A DNA stretch of 64,000 bases from Duganella sacchari (GTDB taxonomy: Bacteria > Pseudomonadota > Gammaproteobacteria > Burkholderiales > Burkholderiaceae_D). Made by a program: the position numbers and the translations under genes. Under the pieces are notes generated by a model. The model saw only the letters and a list, made by a program, of their open reading frames with translations. It did not search any database and was not told the DNA's origin. The DNA is taken from positions 124,001 through 188,000 of the forward strand of contig NZ_FRCX01000005.1 in the NCBI RefSeq assembly GCF_900143065.1, given 5' to 3'. This document shows, piece by piece, positions 1 to 7,466 of this stretch (its first letter is position 1; each line of letters opens with the position of its first letter).

Positions 1-520
1 GCTCGCGGTGCACCTGCGACTCGGTAGTGCGGGCGCCAATCGCGCCCCAGGAAATCAGGTCGGCAATGTACTGCGGGCTGATCACGTCGAGGTACTCGGT
101 GCCGGCCGGCAGGCCCAGTTCGTTGATGTCGCGCAGCAGTTCGCGCGCCATGCGCAGGCCGTCGTTGATGCGGAAGCTGCTGTCCATGTAGGGGTCGTTG
201 ATGAGGCCCTTCCAGCCCACCGTGGTGCGCGGTTTCTCGAAGTAGACGCGCATCACGATTTCCAGGTCGCCCGCCAGCGCCTGGCGCAGCGGCGCCAGGC
301 GGCGCGCGTATTCCATGGCCGCTTTCGGGTCGTGGATCGAGCACGGGCCGATCACCACCATCAGACGGTCATCCTGGCCGTGCAGGATGCGGTGCAACGC
401 GATACGCGCATTGGCGGCCGTCTGCTCAGCCGCTTCCGTGCACGCATATTCGCGGATCAGGTGGGACGGTGGCGTCAGTTCCTTCATCTCGCGGATGCGC
501 AAATCATCGGTACGGGGCAT
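1..520 (-). CDS. aroG: 3-deoxy-7-phosphoheptulonate synthase (DAHP synthase, class I), 3' end outside the window
   Basis: It condenses phosphoenolpyruvate and erythrose 4-phosphate, the first step of the shikimate pathway to Phe, Tyr and Trp, in the cytoplasm. The first 173 residues are present. They start MPRTDDLRIREMKEL and contain IGPCSIHDP, EKPRTTVGWKGL and GARTTESQ, signatures of the AroG/AroF/AroH-type class I enzyme. The ATG at 520 has a GGAGA ribosome site about 8 bases upstream. An attenuator-like leader (553-697) with a Phe-rich leader peptide lies directly upstream, so expression probably responds to charged tRNA-Phe or other aromatic tRNAs. The C-terminal half is cut off by the window edge, so which isozyme (Phe-, Tyr- or Trp-inhibited) cannot be judged from the protein. 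Confidence 0.93.
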   Translation of the reverse strand, partial: MPRTDDLRIREMKELTPPSHLIREYACTEAAEQTAANARIALHRILHGQDDRLMVVIGPCSIHDPKAAMEYARRLAPLRQALAGDLEIVMRVYFEKPRTTVGWKGLINDPYMDSSFRINDGLRMARELLRDINELGLPAGTEYLDVISPQYIADLISWGAIGARTTESQVHRE

Positions 521-552
521 TGCTGTTCTCCAAGTGATCTAAAAAAATCGGG

Positions 553-588
553 GTAAAAAAAAACCGCCTCATCGGGAGGCGGTTTTTT
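553..588 (-). terminator. Intrinsic terminator in the aroG leader (attenuator)
   Basis: Read on the minus strand, CCGCCTC, a 5-base loop and GAGGCGG form a perfect 7-bp stem, extended by A/U pairs, followed by nine U. It sits between the leader peptide gene and aroG, so it would end transcription before aroG. An upstream AGGCGGU inside the leader peptide reading frame (about 640-646) can pair with ACCGCCU of the 5' arm, giving the expected antiterminator. The competing pairing is inferred by eye. Confidence 0.8.
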
Positions 589-616
589 GGGATTCTGCTG
601 GGACTCGTTTTTGCTT

Positions 617-697
617 CTACGTGCACCGGCCGCTACTCCACCGCCTTTGGGTTGGAAAGCTAAAGTAAAACCAGCCGGTAAAGAAGAATTTGGTCAT
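617..697 (-). CDS. aroG leader peptide, 26 residues, rich in aromatic codons
   Basis: This short frame starts MTKFFFTGWFYFSF and ends RRWSSGRCT before TAG. Residues 4 to 14 hold six Phe, one Trp and one Tyr. It is followed 30-odd bases later by an intrinsic terminator and then aroG, the layout of classical attenuators such as E. coli pheL. A ribosome stalled at the Phe run would leave codons 18-20 (AGG CGG UGG) free to pair with the terminator 5' arm and so permit aroG transcription. No Shine-Dalgarno sequence precedes the ATG, and the predicted transcription start falls on or next to it, so it may be translated from a leaderless transcript. Function is inferred from composition and position. 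Confidence 0.75.
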   Translation of the reverse strand: MTKFFFTGWFYFSFPTQRRWSSGRCT

Positions 698-703
698 GGA
701 TTG

Positions 704-733
704 ACTATAACGCCATAGTTCGCGCCTTGGCAA
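704..733 (-). promoter_or_regulatory. Predicted sigma-70 promoter of the aroG leader
   Basis: On the minus strand TTGCCA (728-733) and TATAGT (704-709) are separated by 18 bases. The start point expected about 7 bases after the -10 box is position 697, the A of the leader peptide ATG, which implies a leaderless message. Confidence 0.6.
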
Positions 734-773
734 GCAATTTTTTTCGGCCAGAATGCCTTCCCACAAAACTTTA

Positions 774-789
774 CCCCCGGCGCTGGGGG
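774..789 (-). terminator. Possible weak terminator after tldD
   Basis: A CCCCC/GGGGG hairpin with a 6-base loop starts a few bases beyond the tldD stop. On the minus strand the run after the stem is only UAAAGUUUU, so termination would be weak. It lies upstream of the aroG promoter and could separate the two units. Confidence 0.35.
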
Positions 790-797
790 CAAAAAAA

Positions 798-2258
798 TCA
801 GGCGGTGCCGCCGACGGTAACCCCGTCGATACGCAAAGTCGGCTGGCCCACGCCCACCGGCACGCTCTGGCCTTCCTTGCCGCACACGCCCACGCCCGGG
901 TCGAGCTTCATGTCGTTGCCGATCATGGAGACGCGGTTCAGCACTTCCGGACCATTGCCAATCAGCGTCGCGCCTTTGACCGGATAGGTGATCTTGCCAT
1001 TCTCGATCATGTACGCCTCGCTGGCCGAGAACACGAATTTGCCATTGGTGATGTCCACCTGGCCACCGCCGAAGTTGACTGCATACAGGCCGTTCTTCAC
1101 CGATGCCAGGATCTCGCCCGGATCCTTGTCGCCGCCCAGCATGTAGGTGTTGGTCATGCGCGGCATCGGCAGGTGCGCAAACGATTCGCGGCGCGCATTG
1201 CCGGTCACCGGCATCTTCATCAGGCGCGCGTTCATGGTGTCCTGGATGTAGCCCTTGAGGATGCCGTCTTCAATCAGCGTGGTGCACTGGGTCGGATTGC
1301 CCTCGTCGTCGATATTCAGCGAACCACGGCGGTCGGCCAGCGTGCCATCGTCCACCACGGTCACGCCTTTGGCGGCCACGCGGTCGCCGATGCGGCCGGC
1401 GAAGGTCGACGAGCCTTTGCGGTTGAAGTCGCCCTCAAGGCCGTGGCCGATCGCTTCGTGCAGCAGGATGCCTGGCCAGCCAGGGCCCAGCACCACGGTC
1501 ATCGGCCCTGCCGGCGCCGGCCGCGCATCCAGGTTCACCACGGCCGACTTGACGGCCTCGGTGGCGTACTGGTCCAGCAGCGCATCGCTGAAGTAGCCGT
1601 AGTCGTAACGGCCACCGCCGCCCGCCGAGCCCACTTCGCGGCGGCCGTTCTGTTCGACAATCACGGTCAGCGAGACGCGCACCAGCGGACGGATATCCGC
1701 AGCCAGCACGCCATCGCTGCGCACCACCAGCACCACGTCGTACTCGCCGGCCAGGCTGGCCATGACTTGCACCACGCGCGGGTCTTTGGCACGCGCCATC
1801 TTTTCAATGCGCTCCAGCAGCTTGACCTTGGCGGTGGCGTCCAGCGATACCAGCGGGTCATGCGGCAGGTACAGCGAACGGCCGCCCACATGGTTCATCG
1901 AACCGGCGACCTTGATCTTGCCTGCGCCAACGCGGGCGATGGTGCGGGTAGCGGCAGCGGCATCCAGCAGCGCTGCTTCGGAGATTTCATCCGAGTACGA
2001 GAAGGCGGTCTTGTCGCCCGACACGGCACGCACGCCGACGCCTTGGTCGATAGAAAAACTACCGGTCTTGACGATGCCTTCTTCCAGGCTCCAGCCCTCG
2101 TTTTTAGTGAATTGGAAATACAAGTCGGCATAGTCGACTTTGTGGGTGAACATGCTGCCCAGCGTCTTGAGCAGCTTGCCCTCGTCCAGCCCGAACGGCG
2201 TCAGCAGGATATCGCGCGCAACGGCCAGGGAGGACAGGTTCGGTTCAAATGGCTTCAT
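798..2258 (-). CDS. tldD: Metalloprotease TldD
   Basis: TldD forms a heterodimeric zinc protease with TldE/PmbA that degrades unfolded peptides and, in enterobacteria, matures microcin B17 and helps degrade the CcdA antitoxin. The 486-residue protein has the family's full length and the zinc motif HEAIGH at residues 267-272, followed by [12 protein letters not shown]. The partner PmbA gene is not in this window, as is common. It follows the nitrilase gene by 42 bases on the same strand and is the last gene of the yhdP-nitrilase-tldD operon. The ATG at 2258 begins [10 protein letters not shown], a usual start for beta-proteobacterial TldD. Confidence 0.95.
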   Translation of the reverse strand: MKPFEPNLSSLAVARDILLTPFGLDEGKLLKTLGSMFTHKVDYADLYFQFTKNEGWSLEEGIVKTGSFSIDQGVGVRAVSGDKTAFSYSDEISEAALLDAAAATRTIARVGAGKIKVAGSMNHVGGRSLYLPHDPLVSLDATAKVKLLERIEKMARAKDPRVVQVMASLAGEYDVVLVVRSDGVLAADIRPLVRVSLTVIVEQNGRREVGSAGGGGRYDYGYFSDALLDQYATEAVKSAVVNLDARPAPAGPMTVVLGPGWPGILLHEAIGHGLEGDFNRKGSSTFAGRIGDRVAAKGVTVVDDGTLADRRGSLNIDDEGNPTQCTTLIEDGILKGYIQDTMNARLMKMPVTGNARRESFAHLPMPRMTNTYMLGGDKDPGEILASVKNGLYAVNFGGGQVDITNGKFVFSASEAYMIENGKITYPVKGATLIGNGPEVLNRVSMIGNDMKLDPGVGVCGKEGQSVPVGVGQPTLRIDGVTVGGTA

Positions 2259-2300
2259 GGTGATGCTTTCTGTTAGGTGTTACCGCAATTGTAGTGGATA

Positions 2301-3098
2301 TCACATGGTGCGGTGTTTCAGTGCCGGCAAGCTCTCGCGCACGCCGTCCATATAGGCCAGGTCGATCTCGCCGCGCACCACGCCCTCGCCCTCGGGCAAG
2401 ACGGCCTTGACCGCGCCCCATGGGTCGATCAGCATGCTGTGGCCCCAGGTACGGCGGCCATTCGGATGGATGCCGCCCTGCGCCGCCGCCAGCACATAGC
2501 ACTGGTTTTCAATCGCGCGCGCGCGCAGCAGGATTTCCCAGTGCGCCATGCCGGTGGTGTAGGTGAAGGCGGCCGGCAACACAATCAAGGCCACCGGCCC
2601 CATGGCGCGGAACAATTCCGGGAAGCGCAGGTCGTAGCACACCGACAGGCCGACCTTGCCGAACGGCGCGTCAAACACGCCCACATGCTGGCCTGGCACG
2701 ATGGTCTTCGATTCATTGTACGACTCCGTGCCCTTGGTGAAGCCGAACAGGTGGATCTTGTCGTAGCGGCCCACATGCTCGCCCTGCGGGTTGTACACCA
2801 GCGTGGTATTGATGACTTTCTCAGCATCCTCCGAGGCCAGCGGCAAGGTGCCGCCGATCAGCCAGATCTTGAGTTCGCGCGCCAGGCTGGACATGAAGTC
2901 CTGGATCGGTCCGCTGCCGAGCGGCTCGGCCACCTTGACCTTGTCGCTGTCGTTCAGGCCCATGATGGCCCAGTACTCCGGCAGCAGCACCAACTGGGCG
3001 CCGTCCTGCACGGCCTGGCTCACCAGCCGGCGCGCGGTGGCAAGGTTGTCGCTCACCGACGGCGACGAAATCATTTGTATGGCGGCTACGGTATTCAT
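2301..3098 (-). CDS. Carbon-nitrogen hydrolase, Nit1/omega-amidase type
   Basis: A 265-residue cytoplasmic amidase of the nitrilase superfamily. The catalytic triad is visible: Glu41 in LLPEYW, Lys114 in RYDKIHLF and Cys154 in SVCYDLRFPE. The YDLRFPE sequence fits the Nit1/NIT2 group, whose members hydrolyse deaminated glutathione or alpha-ketoglutaramate as metabolite repair enzymes. The exact substrate cannot be read from the sequence. Its ATG overlaps the yhdP stop by four bases, so it is translationally coupled to yhdP; tldD follows 42 bases downstream. The yhdP-nitrilase-tldD order is frequent in beta-proteobacteria. Confidence 0.9.
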   Translation of the reverse strand: MNTVAAIQMISSPSVSDNLATARRLVSQAVQDGAQLVLLPEYWAIMGLNDSDKVKVAEPLGSGPIQDFMSSLARELKIWLIGGTLPLASEDAEKVINTTLVYNPQGEHVGRYDKIHLFGFTKGTESYNESKTIVPGQHVGVFDAPFGKVGLSVCYDLRFPELFRAMGPVALIVLPAAFTYTTGMAHWEILLRARAIENQCYVLAAAQGGIHPNGRRTWGHSMLIDPWGAVKAVLPEGEGVVRGEIDLAYMDGVRESLPALKHRTM

Positions 3099-6000
3099 GG
3101 CGCTCCTTTGGGCGGAAGGTCTGCTTTGGCGGCGTCGAGCTTGGTGACCACCGGCGCTTTCCAGGGGCCGGTCACCTGCATATGATAGGTCAGTGCTTTC
3201 ATGACTGGCGCACTCAGGAACAGCTGCGCCAGGAAACTGCCCAGGCCGATCACGGGATTGACCGCCAGCGCATACACCAGCGGCGCCGTGCCCAGGTTCA
3301 CTTCCGGGATCACCACCACGTGCAGATTGGTGGTTTCATTGGCAATGTCGGCGCTGCCGTCCATGAGCACGGTGGCGGCGACGCCATGCATTTTGAGGTT
3401 GTCGGTCTTGGCAATGCCGTGGTTGATGCTGGCGTTGGCGCTAATGCCGTCAAACGCCAGGCCTTCCGAAAACACGTCGTGGAAGTCCAGCTTGAGCAGG
3501 CGCGGCAAGGCTTGCAGGCTCAGCACGCCGAGCAGCTTGGCGGCGCCCGGGTCCTGCTTGAGGAACTGGCCTTTCTCGACATTCATGGTGATCTGGCCGG
3601 ACAGGCTCGGCAGGTCCAGCGCGTACGGCAAGCCCTTCCAGGCGATGTCGCCGTTGAGCGAGCCCTTGCCACCCTTGAGCGTATCGGCAAAGCCAAAGCG
3701 GTCCAGCAGCTTGCCGGCGTCGTTGATGGCCAGATTGAAATTCAGACTGGTGTTGTGCGTGCCATCCTTGCTGATCCACTTGCCGGTGCCGGTCAGCTCG
3801 CCGTCCGGATTGGCCAGCGACAGTTTGCTCACGCGCCATTCACGCGTATTCGGCAGCAGCGCATTATTGGCTTGCAGTTCCAGACGGCCCAGCTGTTTGT
3901 TGAACAGTTCAAAACGGTCCACCACCACGTCCAGCGCCGGGATGGTGGCCGCTGCGCTCTTGCCATCCAGCAGGTCCTGCACTTCGTTTGAGGCCGACTC
4001 CGGGATCACCAGCGATGACAAACGGGCCGTCACCTTGCCCAGCCCGGCGCCGGTGGACGGCTCGGACCACGTCAGGTAGCCGCTGGCCTGGGTGGAATCG
4101 ATATTCGCCTGCCAGATGGATTTCTGATGCGTCACGCCGATCACCACGTTTTCCAGCTTGCGGTCGCCGATCACCAGCTCGCTGGCACGCGCGGCCACCG
4201 CGTCCGGGATCACATACTGCGTGATGTCGGTGGCGTCCGTTGCAGCCGCTGCCGGCGCCGCCGGGGCGCCCTTGCCGCCGATCAGGTCGCCAAAGTCCAG
4301 CCAGTGATCAACATTGAGTTCACGCAGATTGATGTTGAAGGTCAGGCCGCTGTCCGGTTCGGGCGCGGGCGCATTCACGCCGATGCCGCCACGCACCAGT
4401 TTCCAGTGCTGCTTGGGCAGCTTCTGGCGCTGGTAGCGCACCGCGATGTTGCTGCCCAGCCCAATGCGGATATCGTCATGCAGCAGGCCGGCGCCGTCCG
4501 GCGTCAGGCCGCTGGCCAGCACGAAGTGCAGCGGCATGTTGTCGGTCTGGGTTTTCTTGACCGGCGCGGGCAGGTCCAGGCCCAGGCCGGTCAGGCTGGA
4601 ATCCACCGCCACCACCACCTGATGGTCGCGCACCGTCACCGTGCCGCTGTAGCGCGTGCTGCCCGAGAAGTGGTCCGCCAGGCGCTGCATGGCCGGCATC
4701 GGATACGCCTGGCGGAAGCCGTCGGCCGTCATCAGGCCGCCCAGCTTGACGATGATAGCGTTGTCCTTCTGGCTGCCGCCGGTGATCGACACCGGACCGC
4801 CGAGGAAGTTGCCGCTCAGTTGGTTCAGGTTGACGCCGCGTTCGTTGAATTCAATCTTGCCCTGCGACGACTGCACCACCGGCAGGTCGCTCATCAGCGT
4901 GATGTCGTTGTTGGCCAGCTGCAGCGTGCCCTGCACCTTGGTATCGATCGCGTGCGCCAGCGGGATGCGCAGGCTCAGCGCCAGTTTGGCATTGCCGCTG
5001 GCCTGGGTTTCATCGGTGAAGTGCGAGATCCATTCCAGCACCGGGCTGTTGGCCACGTACTTGAGGAACTCCTGCATCGGCCCGGCCGCATTGCCATCGA
5101 TTTCCAGCATCGAATCGTGGATGCCGAGGTCGGGAATCACCGCCTTCACATTGCTCAGCGCAACGCCGCCCGTGGTGGCGGTATCGCCGCGGATTTCCAT
5201 GCGCGCGCCCTCGAACACAAAGCTGCCCTTGATGTGCTCGGCTTGTGGCCACAGCGGCAGCGGCTTGCCATCCTTGCCCAGTTCCTTGCCATCGAGATGG
5301 TAGTGACCCGGCTCGTAGTTGAGCTTGCCTTCGGTGAGCTTGCCGGCCACGCGGAATTCGCCGCGCGCCTTGTCGGCATTGCTGTCGCCGTGGAACGGGA
5401 AGTGCGTCAGGTCGCCGCGCAGGCGCAGCGCAACGTCGGTCGCCACGCCGCCTTCGAGCGCGCCGGTCAGCCAGTGGCGCAGGTCGTGTGGCGTCTGCAC
5501 CGGCAGGTAGCGGCCGATGCGGTTCAGCTGGAAGCCGGTCAGCGTGCCGCTGAGGTCGGCCTTGCCCGGTCCCTTGCCCGCCAGCGGGATGGTGTGCGTG
5601 CCCTGCAGCGTGCCGCGCAAGCCCTCCTGCTCGAAGTCCATGGCGTCGATCTGGAACAGCAGCTGGTTGTCCGCTTCAAACGACCAGCGCGCCTTGAGGT
5701 TCAGATGGTCGAACGGCATCGAGGCTTGGTCGAAGTAGTCCGGCATTTGCAGCACCAGCTGCTGCGAGTTGAGCTGGAAGCTGCCGCCTTTTTCGGTGGC
5801 GTCGATCGCACCGCTCAGGTTGTCGAAGCCGGGCAGCGCCGGCATGCCGGCAATGGCTGGCGTCTTGCCATTTTTCGCTTGCGCCGGGCGTGGCGGCTGC
5901 GGTTTCAGGCCCAGTCCAACCAGGTCACCCTTGACGCGGTAGGTCTGCAAGGCCGGGAACGCGCCCTGCCATTCGGCGGAAAAATTTTGCAACAATCCAC

Positions 6001-7291
6001 GCGGCGCGAAGCTGGCCACCAGCTTGTGCTGATGCTCATTGAGCGGCAGGCGCTCGGCCAGACCGGCCAGCGTTTGCAGGTCCAGCTGGCGCGCGCGCAC
6101 TTCCACGCGCTCCGGCCTGGCGCCAGCCGCGGCCACATAGCTTTCCGACAGCGAGGTGGGCGCCATCACCAGGCCATCGCGCGTGGTCAGGGTCAGATTA
6201 TTGAGTTCGATGCTGTGGGCCAGTGCACCAAATGCTGGCGTCACTGCGCCCTTGCGCGCCAGCGGCGGGCGGAGGTCTTCACGTGCAGCAATGCGGCCGC
6301 TCATTTGCTGCAAGTCCAGCAGCGGCAATTCCTTGCCCAGCACAGCGGTGATGTTGCTCAGGCCAACGTCGGCGGTAAAGCTGGTCAGGCGCGACTGGTC
6401 CACGCCCACCCACGCGCGCAGCGAACCGGTGCCGCTGCTCAGGTCAAACGGGTAATCGACCCACGCTTTCCACGCCAGCAAATCGGTATTGCGGATGTCG
6501 GCATAGACTTCGCCCTTCCACATCGAGACATTGGAGGTGCGCGCGCCAAAAGCTGGGTGGGTAAAATCGGCACGCAGGTCCAGCGGCGCCGACAGCGCGG
6601 CCGGCGGCGTCGCGTGGACCGCGAACTGGTGGTGCAGCCACTGGTTGCGCAGCACCACGGCCACATTGTCCAGCACCAGCGGTGGCGCGGCGCGCTGACG
6701 GTCGGTCCATTGCAGCCGGCCTTCGCGGATCACGATGTCGCGCTGCAGCAGCAGCCAGTCCAGGCCCTTGCCGTCGCTGGGCCGGTTGAGGTCGAGGTAG
6801 ATGCCTGCCACGTACAGCTTGCCATCGGCTTCGCGCACGATGTCCAGTTCCGGACGCGTCAGTTCCAGCGCGTGGAAGCGCAGATTGGCAGAAACCAGCG
6901 TCCACCACGACAGCGTGGCCGACACGCTCGGCAAGCTCAGCGCCGGGCGGCCGCGCTGGTCGTGCAGCACCACATCGCCCAGGAACAGACTGGGGCGGAA
7001 GCCGTTCCAGGAGGCATAAACACGGGAAATGGTGACGGGATTGCCGACCGCGCGGCTGGCCGCCTGCTCGATATCGCCCTTGTAGTGGTCGATATTCGGC
7101 AGCACCGCATAACGCAGCGCCAGGAACAGGATGGTGAAAGCGAAATACAACACCAGCGCCAGCTTCAAGGTGAAGCCCAGCACGTGATGGGTGGCCAGGT
7201 TGCAGATACGGTAGGCGGCACGAAGCCGATGCCAGCGCGCGGCCAATGGCCCCTCGCCTGTCACGGTCTCCTCCTCTGGTTTTTGCATCAA
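3095..7291 (-). CDS. yhdP: YhdP family AsmA-like envelope protein
   Basis: A 1398-residue protein with a short cytoplasmic N-terminus, one membrane helix at about residues 40-65 and a very long periplasmic part. Length, N-terminal anchor and the repeated beta-rich segments match YhdP, an AsmA-like protein. In E. coli YhdP, TamB and YdbH bridge the two membranes and move phospholipids to the outer membrane. Function here is inferred from the family. It is the first gene of a minus-strand operon (the downstream nitrilase start overlaps its stop) and diverges from glnE across a 175-base gap. No frameshift is seen over its length. Confidence 0.9.
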   Translation of the reverse strand: MMQKPEEETVTGEGPLAARWHRLRAAYRICNLATHHVLGFTLKLALVLYFAFTILFLALRYAVLPNIDHYKGDIEQAASRAVGNPVTISRVYASWNGFRPSLFLGDVVLHDQRGRPALSLPSVSATLSWWTLVSANLRFHALELTRPELDIVREADGKLYVAGIYLDLNRPSDGKGLDWLLLQRDIVIREGRLQWTDRQRAAPPLVLDNVAVVLRNQWLHHQFAVHATPPAALSAPLDLRADFTHPAFGARTSNVSMWKGEVYADIRNTDLLAWKAWVDYPFDLSSGTGSLRAWVGVDQSRLTSFTADVGLSNITAVLGKELPLLDLQQMSGRIAAREDLRPPLARKGAVTPAFGALAHSIELNNLTLTTRDGLVMAPTSLSESYVAAAGARPERVEVRARQLDLQTLAGLAERLPLNEHQHKLVASFAPRGLLQNFSAEWQGAFPALQTYRVKGDLVGLGLKPQPPRPAQAKNGKTPAIAGMPALPGFDNLSGAIDATEKGGSFQLNSQQLVLQMPDYFDQASMPFDHLNLKARWSFEADNQLLFQIDAMDFEQEGLRGTLQGTHTIPLAGKGPGKADLSGTLTGFQLNRIGRYLPVQTPHDLRHWLTGALEGGVATDVALRLRGDLTHFPFHGDSNADKARGEFRVAGKLTEGKLNYEPGHYHLDGKELGKDGKPLPLWPQAEHIKGSFVFEGARMEIRGDTATTGGVALSNVKAVIPDLGIHDSMLEIDGNAAGPMQEFLKYVANSPVLEWISHFTDETQASGNAKLALSLRIPLAHAIDTKVQGTLQLANNDITLMSDLPVVQSSQGKIEFNERGVNLNQLSGNFLGGPVSITGGSQKDNAIIVKLGGLMTADGFRQAYPMPAMQRLADHFSGSTRYSGTVTVRDHQVVVAVDSSLTGLGLDLPAPVKKTQTDNMPLHFVLASGLTPDGAGLLHDDIRIGLGSNIAVRYQRQKLPKQHWKLVRGGIGVNAPAPEPDSGLTFNINLRELNVDHWLDFGDLIGGKGAPAAPAAAATDATDITQYVIPDAVAARASELVIGDRKLENVVIGVTHQKSIWQANIDSTQASGYLTWSEPSTGAGLGKVTARLSSLVIPESASNEVQDLLDGKSAAATIPALDVVVDRFELFNKQLGRLELQANNALLPNTREWRVSKLSLANPDGELTGTGKWISKDGTHNTSLNFNLAINDAGKLLDRFGFADTLKGGKGSLNGDIAWKGLPYALDLPSLSGQITMNVEKGQFLKQDPGAAKLLGVLSLQALPRLLKLDFHDVFSEGLAFDGISANASINHGIAKTDNLKMHGVAATVLMDGSADIANETTNLHVVVIPEVNLGTAPLVYALAVNPVIGLGSFLAQLFLSAPVMKALTYHMQVTGPWKAPVVTKLDAAKADLPPKGAP

Positions 7292-7466
7292 TACGCTAAT
7301 AAATCAGGCCATGCGGTAAATAAATCGCTAAACTCGGTTTTCAAGCTTTTATGCCTGCGCAGCAATTCTACCCCATCCCCCCGCTGAAACCGCGCCCCGG
7401 AGGGGGAGAAATGCGCCGGATTACCATGCTTTACACGCCGTTACCAATAGAGGAAACATCCCGCGC

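Noticed and set aside
4127..7387. Very long open reading frame on the plus strand opposite yhdP
   Set aside because: High GC content keeps antisense frames open. The translation is His/Arg/Ala/Gln-rich without domains, and yhdP on the other strand is well supported. The same applies to long antisense frames opposite tldD, gap-tkt, the TonB receptors and the PBP.
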